This document shows positions 1 through 7,225 of a stretch of DNA of 10,009 bases, piece after piece. Under the pieces are notes generated by a model that did not search any database, was not told where the DNA came from, and was given only the letters and a program-made list of their open reading frames with translations. The DNA lies in NCBI GenBank assembly GCA_003695215.1, contig RFIM01000141.1, forward strand, positions 1-10,009, written 5' to 3'. The first letter of the stretch is position 1. Each line of letters opens with the position of its first letter. The translations under genes were made by a program, and so were the position numbers. The stretch comes from Chloroflexota bacterium. Lineage in GTDB: Bacteria > Chloroflexota > Anaerolineae > Aggregatilineales > UBA2796.

Positions 1-1
1 A

Positions 2-1981
2 TATGCGCCTCATGATAAACAGCTGGCTGCGCTGCGCCGTGAGTATGCGCGTATTAGCCATATCTTGAGCGCCACACAAACCGATGACGAGATTGAGGCG
101 ACGCTAGCGCTATGGCTTGGCAACTCGTTGGAACTGAGAGCGCTGACTGAAAGCTATGAGCGCAGCCTGCCTGAGCCGCGTATAACCCGTTGGCACAGCT
201 TGCCCACAGCTCATCCTGCTCTGATGCGCGTGCTGCGCGGGCACACTGATGCTGTCTCAGATTGTGCTTTCAGCGCTGATGGGCGCTTTGTAGCCACGGC
301 CTCAGAGGACGCGTCGGTGCGTCTGTGGGATGTGCACACAGGTGCGCTGCGCCTTAATATGCCCACTTCAGGGCAAAGCCAATACAGCTGCGATATCAGC
401 CGCAATGGCAAATGGCTGATCAGCGGCGGCAGGCAACGCATGTCGCTATGGGATATCGAGCGCGGCGTGTGTGTGCGACGCTTCGGGCAAAACGATCCGA
501 TCTTCTCAGTTAACTTTCATCCTGATAATCAGCGCGTGCTTGCCGTCAGCGATGACAACACCATCCGCTTGTGGAACGCGCACACTGGGCAAGAGCTACA
601 CTGCGCAACAATGCCTCCTTCACAGGCGCCAAGAGCGGTCGCTTACAACGCTGATGGCAGTCTATTCTGCTCAGCACACGTTGATGGCAGTTTGCGGATA
701 CGGCGTACTGATACCTTTGAGGTGATCAGTCAGCAAGAGCTTCCGATGCGCCATCTGTGCGCCGTTGCTTTCAGCCCAGATGACCACTTTATCGCCGTGG
801 GCAGCGAGAATCACTCAGTGATGATTGTAGACGCCTTTGACCAAGAGCCAGCGCGCTCCCTGCAAGGGCATACGAGCGAAGTCCATGCCGTGGCCTTCAG
901 CCCAGGTGGCAACTGGCTGGCTTCAGGCGGCGCAGATGGCAAGCTGTACTTGTGGCAATGGCGCACTCAAGAGACGCCTCACCTGACCTTGCACGATCAC
1001 TTGCGCGCTGTGCGCAGCCTTGCCTTCTCGCCTGACGGCAAGTACCTTGTGAGCGCTTCTGAAGACCGAGAGGCCCGAGTCTGGGATGTGCAGCTGTTGC
1101 TACAAAGGCTTGAGGCGCATCCGCGCAGCCTGCCGATGTGGCACGGCGCGCTCAGCGCTGATGGGCGCCTAATCCTCAGCGATAGCGGCAATCGGCTTGT
1201 GCTATGGGACGTAGCCAGTGGGCAAATCAAGCGCATCATTCAAGGCGCACATCAAGATGACATCCTGTGCTGTGCCATCAGCCCGAATGGCGCATGGGCG
1301 CTCAGCGGCGGGCGCGATCAGAATCTGCGTCTTTGGAGCCTGGCAACCGGTAGAGATTTTCGCACCAAAAGGGTGCACGAGGGAGCAATTTTGCGCTGCG
1401 CCATCAGCCCTGATGGCGAGTGGTTTGCCAGCGTCTCTGATGGTGGAGTTGTAAGACTCTGGGACTTTCCCAATGCGCGTGAGTTAGGTTCTCGCTCCAT
1501 TGGCCGCGGTCAACTCAATTGCTGTGCGATCAGCCCTGATGGACGCCACATTGCTATCGTCGGCTCAAATGGCACAGTGCGGCTTTGGCGCTTTCAAGAT
1601 GGTAGCGATCCTGTGGCGCTAGACCAAGGCGACGACCACGATTCGATCTTGACCTGCACTTTCAGCCCTGACGGGCGCTACTTGGCCACAGGCGGCTGTG
1701 ATAAAAACATCACTGTGTGGGATGTCAGGTCGCACAGACCGATCGTCGCTCTAAGTGGGCATACGGCCAACGTCCAGGCGATAGCGTTCTCGCCGAATGG
1801 CGAATGGTTGCTCTCAGGTGCGCAAGATGGCAACGTGCGCTTGTGGCACTGGTATGATGAGCGCTGCCTGCACAGCCTCTTCATAAATCGGGCTGTGACG
1901 AATTGCGCCTTTTTGCCTGATGGTCAGCGCATCATGCTCAGCAGCGGCAGCGGTCTCTACTTGCTGCGCTTGGAGCTATAG
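2..1981 (+). CDS. WD40-repeat protein with 14 blades, N-terminus cut off by the window edge
   Basis: The reading frame is open to the left edge: codons from base 2 read YAPHDKQLAALRREY... with no stop. The TTG at 65 has no ribosome binding site and is not a credible start, so only the C-terminal part of the gene is seen. After about 80 mostly helical residues (to about base 235), fourteen WD40 repeats of roughly 41 residues run to the stop. They carry the usual GH...(A/C)FSPDG...L(A/V)SGS.D..(V/I)RLWD pattern. Fourteen repeats fit two seven-bladed propellers, which act as protein-binding platforms. Repeats 4, 5, 8 and 14 are degenerate, and 14 lacks the WD. No signal peptide or membrane segment is visible. 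In bacteria such arrays commonly end NB-ARC/NACHT (STAND) ATPases or Ser/Thr kinases. The linker ending 'SLPTAHPALMRVLRGHTDAV' resembles the linkers of STAND-WD40 proteins, but the effector and ATPase parts lie outside the window, so that identity is inferred. Confidence 0.92.
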   Translation, partial: YAPHDKQLAALRREYARISHILSATQTDDEIEATLALWLGNSLELRALTESYERSLPEPRITRWHSLPTAHPALMRVLRGHTDAVSDCAFSADGRFVATASEDASVRLWDVHTGALRLNMPTSGQSQYSCDISRNGKWLISGGRQRMSLWDIERGVCVRRFGQNDPIFSVNFHPDNQRVLAVSDDNTIRLWNAHTGQELHCATMPPSQAPRAVAYNADGSLFCSAHVDGSLRIRRTDTFEVISQQELPMRHLCAVAFSPDDHFIAVGSENHSVMIVDAFDQEPARSLQGHTSEVHAVAFSPGGNWLASGGADGKLYLWQWRTQETPHLTLHDHLRAVRSLAFSPDGKYLVSASEDREARVWDVQLLLQRLEAHPRSLPMWHGALSADGRLILSDSGNRLVLWDVASGQIKRIIQGAHQDDILCCAISPNGAWALSGGRDQNLRLWSLATGRDFRTKRVHEGAILRCAISPDGEWFASVSDGGVVRLWDFPNARELGSRSIGRGQLNCCAISPDGRHIAIVGSNGTVRLWRFQDGSDPVALDQGDDHDSILTCTFSPDGRYLATGGCDKNITVWDVRSHRPIVALSGHTANVQAIAFSPNGEWLLSGAQDGNVRLWHWYDERCLHSLFINRAVTNCAFLPDGQRIMLSSGSGLYLLRLEL

Positions 1982-1985
1982 CCAG

Positions 1986-2021
1986 GCAAACGCGTTTGCG
2001 CACAGTAGCGCCGCTCGGCGC
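1986..2021. repeat. Palindrome and GC-rich hairpin after the WD40 gene
   Basis: Five bases after the WD40 stop codon there is a perfect 14-bp palindrome, GCAAACGCGTTTGC (1986-1999). It is followed by a second short inverted repeat, GCGCCG/CGGCGC (2008-2013 with 2016-2021). Neither is followed by a run of T, so this is not a textbook intrinsic terminator. The position suggests an end-of-transcript structure or a protein-binding site just ahead of the tRNA promoter. The palindrome is directly visible; its role is not. Confidence 0.45.
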
Positions 2022-2039
2022 CCTGCGCTGAGTTTGGCA

Positions 2040-2069
2040 TTGTCAGGCGCGCTATGCTTGCGGTATAAT
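2040..2069 (+). promoter_or_regulatory. Sigma70-type promoter of tRNA-Leu
   Basis: A perfect -10 box TATAAT lies at 2064-2069. A -35 box TTGTCA (5 of 6 matches to TTGACA) lies at 2040-2045, with an 18-bp spacer. Transcription would begin near 2076, about 9 bp before the mature tRNA 5' end at 2085. This is the strongest promoter-like sequence in the window and may also supply transcripts to tig. Confidence 0.8.
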
Positions 2070-2084
2070 GCGAATCAACAAAAC

Positions 2085-2165
2085 GGGGACGTGGCGGAAC
2101 TGGCAGACGCGCATGACTTAGGATCATGTGGTTTACCCGTGAGAGTTCGAGTCTCTCCGTCCCCA
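2085..2165 (+). tRNA. tRNA-Leu (anticodon UAG)
   Basis: All arms of a leucine tRNA can be folded. The acceptor stem is GGGGACG (2085-2091) with CGTCCCC (2158-2164). The D stem is GCG/CGC. The anticodon stem is CATGA/TCATG around the loop CTTAGGA, with anticodon TAG at 2119-2121. A variable region of about 12 nt contains GG/CC pairing, and the T stem is GAGAG/CTCTC around TTCGAGT. The discriminator is A2165, as expected for leucine. The 3' CCA is not encoded and must be added by CCA-adding enzyme. It reads CUA and, through wobble, other CUN leucine codons. Confidence 0.97.
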
Positions 2166-2178
2166 TCGCAGCCGCTCT

Positions 2179-2196
2179 CAGCCGCATCGTCGGCTG
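2179..2196 (+). repeat. Short hairpin between tRNA-Leu and tig
   Basis: CAGCCG (2179-2184) and CGGCTG (2191-2196) form a perfect 6-bp stem around a 6-nt loop. No T-tract follows (the next bases are CAAAGCGC), so it is not a convincing terminator. It may help 3' processing of the tRNA or leave transcription free to continue into tig. Confidence 0.4.
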
Positions 2197-2241
2197 CAAA
2201 GCGCTAACGACCATCCTCGCTTGTACAAGGTAAGTGTCTGA

Positions 2242-3729
2242 ATGCAGGTTGAACACCTAGATAATCACACTGCACGCTTGACCGTAGAGGTGCCACAGGA
2301 TCGCCTCAACGCTGCTATGCAGCGCGCGGCCAAGCGCATCGCCGCCAAAGTGAACATTCCCGGCTTCCGCAAGGGCAAAGCGCCTTACGCTGTTGTGGTT
2401 AATTATGTCGGTCAACAAGCCGTCATGGATGAGGCGCTAGAAGACCTCGGCAATGAGCTCTATCGCGAATCTCTCAAGGCCGCTGCCCTTGAGCCTTATA
2501 CCACAGGCAGCCTTGAGGACATCAAGACTGAACCGACGCTTCAGCTCGTCTTCAGTGTGCCCAAAGCGCCCGAAGTAGACTTGGGCAATTACCGCCAAGT
2601 GCGCCACGAGTACATCTTGCCCGTCATCACCGAGGAGCAGGTGCAAGAGCTGCTTGAGGAGCTGCGCGAGCGCCACGCCGAAGAGATCCAAGTAGAGCGC
2701 CCTGCTGAGTTAGGTGACGTGATCACAGTGGATATACTCGGCAAGGCCGCGCATCCGCAGGCTGAAAAGCAGGTGGACGCTGCTGCCGAAGCCGCACCTG
2801 AGCAAGAAGCTGCCTCCGAGCCCGAGACGTTTATCAAAGAGACCGACTTCCGTATCCTGCTCAGCACGAATCCGAAGCACGAGTTCATGCCGAGCTTCAC
2901 TGAGAAGGCGCTCGGCGTGGTAGTCGGCGAGACGCGCACTGTCACGCTTGCCTACCCTGAAGATTACAAGGATGCGCACTTGGCAGGGCATACCTTCGAC
3001 GTCACCTTCACAGTCAAGCAGATCAAGGCGCGCCAATTGCCTGAACTCGATGATGCTTTTGCTAAACGCGCCAGCAACAACAGCCTTCAGACGTTAGCCG
3101 ATCTGCAGGCGCGCCTGCGCAGCAACCTCGAATCAGAGGCCAAGCAAAAGGTTGATGAGCTCTACGCCGATCTCATCCTCGAGAAGATTGTAGAAGGCGC
3201 GAGCATACGCTACCCTGAGGCAATGGTCGAAGACTACCTCGATGACGTGCTGAAAGAGCTGGAAGACAATCTGCGTCAGCGCGGCCTATCGCTGAGCACG
3301 CTGATGCAAGTCCAAGGCAAGGATAAGGCCGCTCTGCGCGCTGAGTACCGTGAGACAGCGATCAATCGCCTGAAGCGCAACTTGGTCATGCAAGCACTCA
3401 TCCGTGCTGAGCGCATCAGCGTCAGCGCGGATGAGCTGGATGCGCACATTGATGAGATGCTTGACTCAATTGGCGGCGTAGATGCCAAACAGGCTGAAAC
3501 CTTCCGCCGCATGTTCCGCTCAGAGGCAAATCGGCGCAATGTCGGCTTGCGCCTGGTGTTGGATCGCTTGAAGGAACGTCTGATTGCTATTGGGCGCGGT
3601 GAGGCGCCTGAGCTGGCAGCTGTTGATCTGAGCATGCCTGTGGCCGAGCAGCAAATTTTGCTGGGCAGCCAAGGCGCCGCGGCTTCTGAAGTTTCAGAGA
3701 GCACTGACAAGCCTGAGGCAAGCGCCTAG
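2242..3729 (+). CDS. tig: Trigger factor, ribosome-associated chaperone and prolyl isomerase
   Basis: Trigger factor binds ribosomal protein L23 at the exit tunnel and holds emerging polypeptides. The 495-residue product has the N-terminal ribosome-binding domain with the signature GFRKGKAP at residues 41-48. The FKBP-type peptidyl-prolyl isomerase domain follows at roughly 155-265 (GDVITVDILGK ... YPEDYKDAHLAGH ... ARQLPELDDAFAK). A long helical C-terminal chaperone domain makes up the rest. It is longer than the E. coli protein (432 residues). The excess comes partly from an Ala/Glu-rich insertion of about 25 residues inside the FKBP domain (about 170-196) and partly from a polar C-terminal tail (about 460-495) ending TDKPEASA. 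The ATG start is preceded by a weak AAGG about 11 bases upstream. It heads a tig-clpP-clpX block, a common bacterial arrangement. Confidence 0.97.
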   Translation: MQVEHLDNHTARLTVEVPQDRLNAAMQRAAKRIAAKVNIPGFRKGKAPYAVVVNYVGQQAVMDEALEDLGNELYRESLKAAALEPYTTGSLEDIKTEPTLQLVFSVPKAPEVDLGNYRQVRHEYILPVITEEQVQELLEELRERHAEEIQVERPAELGDVITVDILGKAAHPQAEKQVDAAAEAAPEQEAASEPETFIKETDFRILLSTNPKHEFMPSFTEKALGVVVGETRTVTLAYPEDYKDAHLAGHTFDVTFTVKQIKARQLPELDDAFAKRASNNSLQTLADLQARLRSNLESEAKQKVDELYADLILEKIVEGASIRYPEAMVEDYLDDVLKELEDNLRQRGLSLSTLMQVQGKDKAALRAEYRETAINRLKRNLVMQALIRAERISVSADELDAHIDEMLDSIGGVDAKQAETFRRMFRSEANRRNVGLRLVLDRLKERLIAIGRGEAPELAAVDLSMPVAEQQILLGSQGAAASEVSESTDKPEASA

Positions 3730-3755
3730 AACGCTTGCGAATTTCTTGTGGTCGC

Positions 3756-3781
3756 CTTGAGCGGCTGTTGATATGCTCAAG
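3756..3781. promoter_or_regulatory. Inverted repeat upstream of clpP, possible operator
   Basis: CTTGAGC (3756-3762) and its exact complement GCTCAAG (3775-3781) are separated by 12 bp, in the 89-bp gap between tig and clpP. The repeat ends 37 bp before the clpP ATG. No T-tract follows, so it is unlikely to be a tig terminator. It lies where a clpP promoter would be expected: TTGATA at 3768-3773 and TAAAGT at 3788-3793 are present but badly spaced. It does not match CIRCE or the CtsR heptad repeats. A stress-regulator binding site or an mRNA hairpin are both possible. Confidence 0.4.
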
Positions 3782-3818
3782 ATGTGGTAAAGTGGAAGGT
3801 GCTGAAAGGCAGAGACGC

Positions 3819-4451
3819 ATGACTATGACCTATCCGCTCGATTTGATCATCCCAACTGTTGTAGAGAACACTGGGCGCGGCGAGCGCATCTACGATATCT
3901 ACTCCCTCTTGCTCAAGGATCGGATTGTGTTCGTCGGCACGCCGATCACCGATCAAGTGGCGAACTTGGTTGTGGCGCAGCTGCTCTACTTGAACTACGA
4001 AGACCCAGAGCGCGAAATCCGCATGTACATCAACAGCCCTGGTGGCAGCGTGTACGCTGGCTTCGCCATTTATGACGCCATGCAACTGATCCAAGCGCCT
4101 GTCTCCACAACGGCTATCGGCTTGACGGCTAGCTTTGGCACTGTGCTGCTGACCGCAGGCGCCAAGGGCAAGCGCTATGCCCTGCCCAACGCCACGATTC
4201 ACCTGCATCAGCCGCTTGTACACGGCGGCGTTGGCGGCCAAGCCACTGACGTGATGATCCAAGCCAATGAGCTGATCCGCCAGAAGGAAAAGCTCTACAA
4301 CATCTTGGCTGAGTGTACAGGGCAGCCGCGCGAGGTGATCGAACGCGACGCCGACCGCGACTTCTTCCTGGACGCGCAAAAAGCGGTTGAGTATGGCTTG
4401 GTTGATGCCGTCTTACAGCCGACGCATGTGCCCAACACGCTCAAACGGTAA
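3819..4451 (+). CDS. clpP: ATP-dependent Clp protease proteolytic subunit ClpP
   Basis: ClpP is a serine peptidase that forms a tetradecameric barrel and degrades substrates fed in by ClpX or ClpA/C. The 210-residue product carries the catalytic triad Ser105 (in GLTASFG), His130 (in IHLHQP) and Asp181 (in DADRD). Substrate-binding elements such as INSPGGSV (71-78) are also present. The loop after HQP is two residues longer than in E. coli (HGGVGG). The ATG at 3819 is chosen because GAAAGG (3804-3809) lies 9 bases upstream and the protein then matches family length. The frame could be extended to a TTG at 3735, but that adds 28 residues unlike ClpP and would start 5 bp after tig. A second in-frame ATG lies at 3825. 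A short propeptide may be removed by self-cleavage. clpX follows 64 bp downstream. Confidence 0.97.
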   Translation: MTMTYPLDLIIPTVVENTGRGERIYDIYSLLLKDRIVFVGTPITDQVANLVVAQLLYLNYEDPEREIRMYINSPGGSVYAGFAIYDAMQLIQAPVSTTAIGLTASFGTVLLTAGAKGKRYALPNATIHLHQPLVHGGVGGQATDVMIQANELIRQKEKLYNILAECTGQPREVIERDADRDFFLDAQKAVEYGLVDAVLQPTHVPNTLKR

Positions 4452-4464
4452 TTAAAGCACATCC

Positions 4465-4492
4465 GAGTGAGATCGGGCCTCCGATCTCGCTC
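4465..4492 (+). repeat. 12-bp hairpin between clpP and clpX
   Basis: Bases 4465-4476 and 4481-4492 form a 12-bp stem with one G-U pair around the four-base loop GCCT. It is the most stable hairpin visible in the window. The next bases are CAAAACTTG rather than a T-run, and the other strand also lacks a T-run, so it is not an ordinary intrinsic terminator. It starts 13 bases after the clpP stop and ends 13 bases before the clpX ribosome binding site. A role as an mRNA stability or processing element that sets different clpP and clpX levels is plausible but inferred. Confidence 0.6.
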
Positions 4493-4515
4493 CAAAACTT
4501 GTATTGGAGTATCTC

Positions 4516-5862
<1,347 letters not shown>

Positions 5863-5883
5863 TCGGCAAGGTCTTCCCAGCAC

Positions 5884-5910
5884 AGGCGGCTTCAACAAGC
5901 CGCCTTGTTT
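5884..5910 (+). terminator. Intrinsic terminator after clpX
   Basis: AGGCGGCTT (5884-5892) pairs perfectly with AAGCCGCCT (5897-5905) around the loop CAAC, and is followed by the T-rich tail TTGTTT. It begins 21 bases after the clpX stop. This is the only textbook intrinsic terminator in the window and marks the end of the tig-clpP-clpX transcript. Confidence 0.85.
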
Positions 5911-5932
5911 CTGCAACAAATGCCGCTTCGCC

Positions 5933-7222
5933 ATGACTATCTCACAACTGTACGTCATCCTGGCCATTGGCGTGCCGCTCAGCTTGACGGCCCTGAATCG
6001 CCTGCGCGCCGACTACGCTGCGCTGATCGTGGCCTTTGTGCTGGGCAGCGGGCAAGCGCTTTTCGGCTTGCCGATCTTCGATGCGCATGGCGAGGCCTCT
6101 CAGGCTGTTGGCGCGATCAGCGGCTTTGGCCAGCCGATCATCATCACGCTGATCAGCTTGTTCATCCTGACAGGCACGCTAGAGAAATATGGCGTGGCGC
6201 GCTGGCTCGCTGAGCGCCTTTTGAGGCTAGGCGGCCAGTCTACAACGCGCTTGATCGCGCTCTACACAATCGCTGCAGCGGCCCTCTCGCTGATTCTCAA
6301 CACAGTCGCTGCCGGCGCGCTCCTACTGCCCAGCGCCCTGCAGACGGCGCGGCAAGCTAAAATCGCGCCATCTAAGCTCTTGATGCCGCTCTCGTTCGGC
6401 ACGCTTTTAGGCGGCAGCGCCACATACTTCACAACGGCGAACATCATCACCAGCGGCTTGCTGATGGCGGCCAATCCGCCGCAAGTGCCGCTTGGCGTGC
6501 TGGATTTCACGCCTGTCGGCGGCTTGATCGCCATAGCAGGCATCCTCTACATCATCCTGTTAGCGCCGCGCCTGTTGCCCGAGCGCACTTCTTTGTGGCA
6601 GCCTGCCACGCTCAATCCGCCTGCAGTGGCCTCGCCTAGAGCAGCTGTGCTGAGCATTTTGATCCTGAGCGGCGCAGTCGGCGCGGCTGTGCTCGGCTTG
6701 CCGACCTATTTGGCGATGCTTGGCGGCGCGCTTGTCGTGCTGCTGAGCGGCTTAGCGACGGCTGAGGAAGCCTATCGGCTAGTGGAATGGCGGACGATCT
6801 TTTTGGTGGCGGGCATGTATTCGGTCGGCGTGGCGCTAACACAGACAGGCATCGCAGCTGAACTAGGCCAAACGATTGTCAGAGCTGTGCAGCCGCTCGG
6901 CGCCCTCGGCTTGGCAAGCGGCGTCTTCTGGCTGACGGTCGTGCTGACGCACCTGATGGGCGGTCAGGTCACGCCGTTAGTGGCTGTGCCGATCGCCATC
7001 AGCGCTGCGATCCAATTTGGCGTGAACGTTCACGCTATCGCCATCGCAGCCGCTATGGCTTGCTCAACAGCATACCTGACGCCGCTAGCGCATCCCGTCA
7101 ATATGTTGGTCGTACCGCCAGCTGACTATCGCTTCAGCGATTTCTTCAAGCTCGGCAGCGGCTTGACGATCTTGACCTTCATCATGCTGCTGATCGGCTT
7201 GAAGCTCTTCTGGCAGCTGTGA
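5933..7222 (+). CDS. SLC13/ArsB-like (ion transporter superfamily) membrane permease
   Basis: The 429-residue protein is almost entirely hydrophobic, with about 10-12 membrane segments, and two halves that each carry a re-entrant-type motif. First half: LILNTVAAGALLLP (120-133), then GGSATYFTTANII (160-172). Second half: EWRTIFLVAGMYSVGVAL (285-302), MGGQVTPLVAVPI (342-354) and STAYLTPLAHPVNMLV (378-393). This two-fold layout is typical of SLC13/DASS carboxylate or sulfate transporters and related ArsB/CitM permeases. The cytosolic TrkA-C domains found in many bacterial SLC13 proteins are absent. The usual second Ser-Asn-Thr ion-site motif is replaced by GGQVT, so the substrate and coupling ion cannot be named. 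The ATG at 5933 has no clear ribosome binding site and lies 27 bp after the clpX terminator stem, so its promoter is unclear. The gene converges on the dioxygenase gene with a 3-bp gap. Confidence 0.82.
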   Translation: MTISQLYVILAIGVPLSLTALNRLRADYAALIVAFVLGSGQALFGLPIFDAHGEASQAVGAISGFGQPIIITLISLFILTGTLEKYGVARWLAERLLRLGGQSTTRLIALYTIAAAALSLILNTVAAGALLLPSALQTARQAKIAPSKLLMPLSFGTLLGGSATYFTTANIITSGLLMAANPPQVPLGVLDFTPVGGLIAIAGILYIILLAPRLLPERTSLWQPATLNPPAVASPRAAVLSILILSGAVGAAVLGLPTYLAMLGGALVVLLSGLATAEEAYRLVEWRTIFLVAGMYSVGVALTQTGIAAELGQTIVRAVQPLGALGLASGVFWLTVVLTHLMGGQVTPLVAVPIAISAAIQFGVNVHAIAIAAAMACSTAYLTPLAHPVNMLVVPPADYRFSDFFKLGSGLTILTFIMLLIGLKLFWQL

Positions 7223-7225
7223 GGC

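Noticed and set aside
2008..2029. Intrinsic terminator for the WD40 gene
   Set aside because: Hairpins are present but no T-run follows, so it was recorded only as a structured repeat.
3276..3710. 144-codon open frame antisense to the 3' part of tig
   Set aside because: Ser/Arg-rich low-complexity translation typical of a shadow frame; the sense-strand trigger factor is clearly real.
3735..3818. TTG start for clpP giving a 238-residue protein
   Set aside because: The added 28 residues do not resemble ClpP and would span the intergenic inverted repeat; ATG 3819 has a well-placed GAAAGG.
3777..4379. 200-codon open frame on the minus strand, antisense to clpP
   Set aside because: It lies entirely opposite clpP and its upstream region, with no recognisable domain; it is a by-product of clpP codon bias.
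5905..6213. Plus-strand frame of 102 codons overlapping the permease start
   Set aside because: Its start lies in the terminator tail and its Arg/Ala/Asp-rich translation has no family features; the permease frame explains the region.
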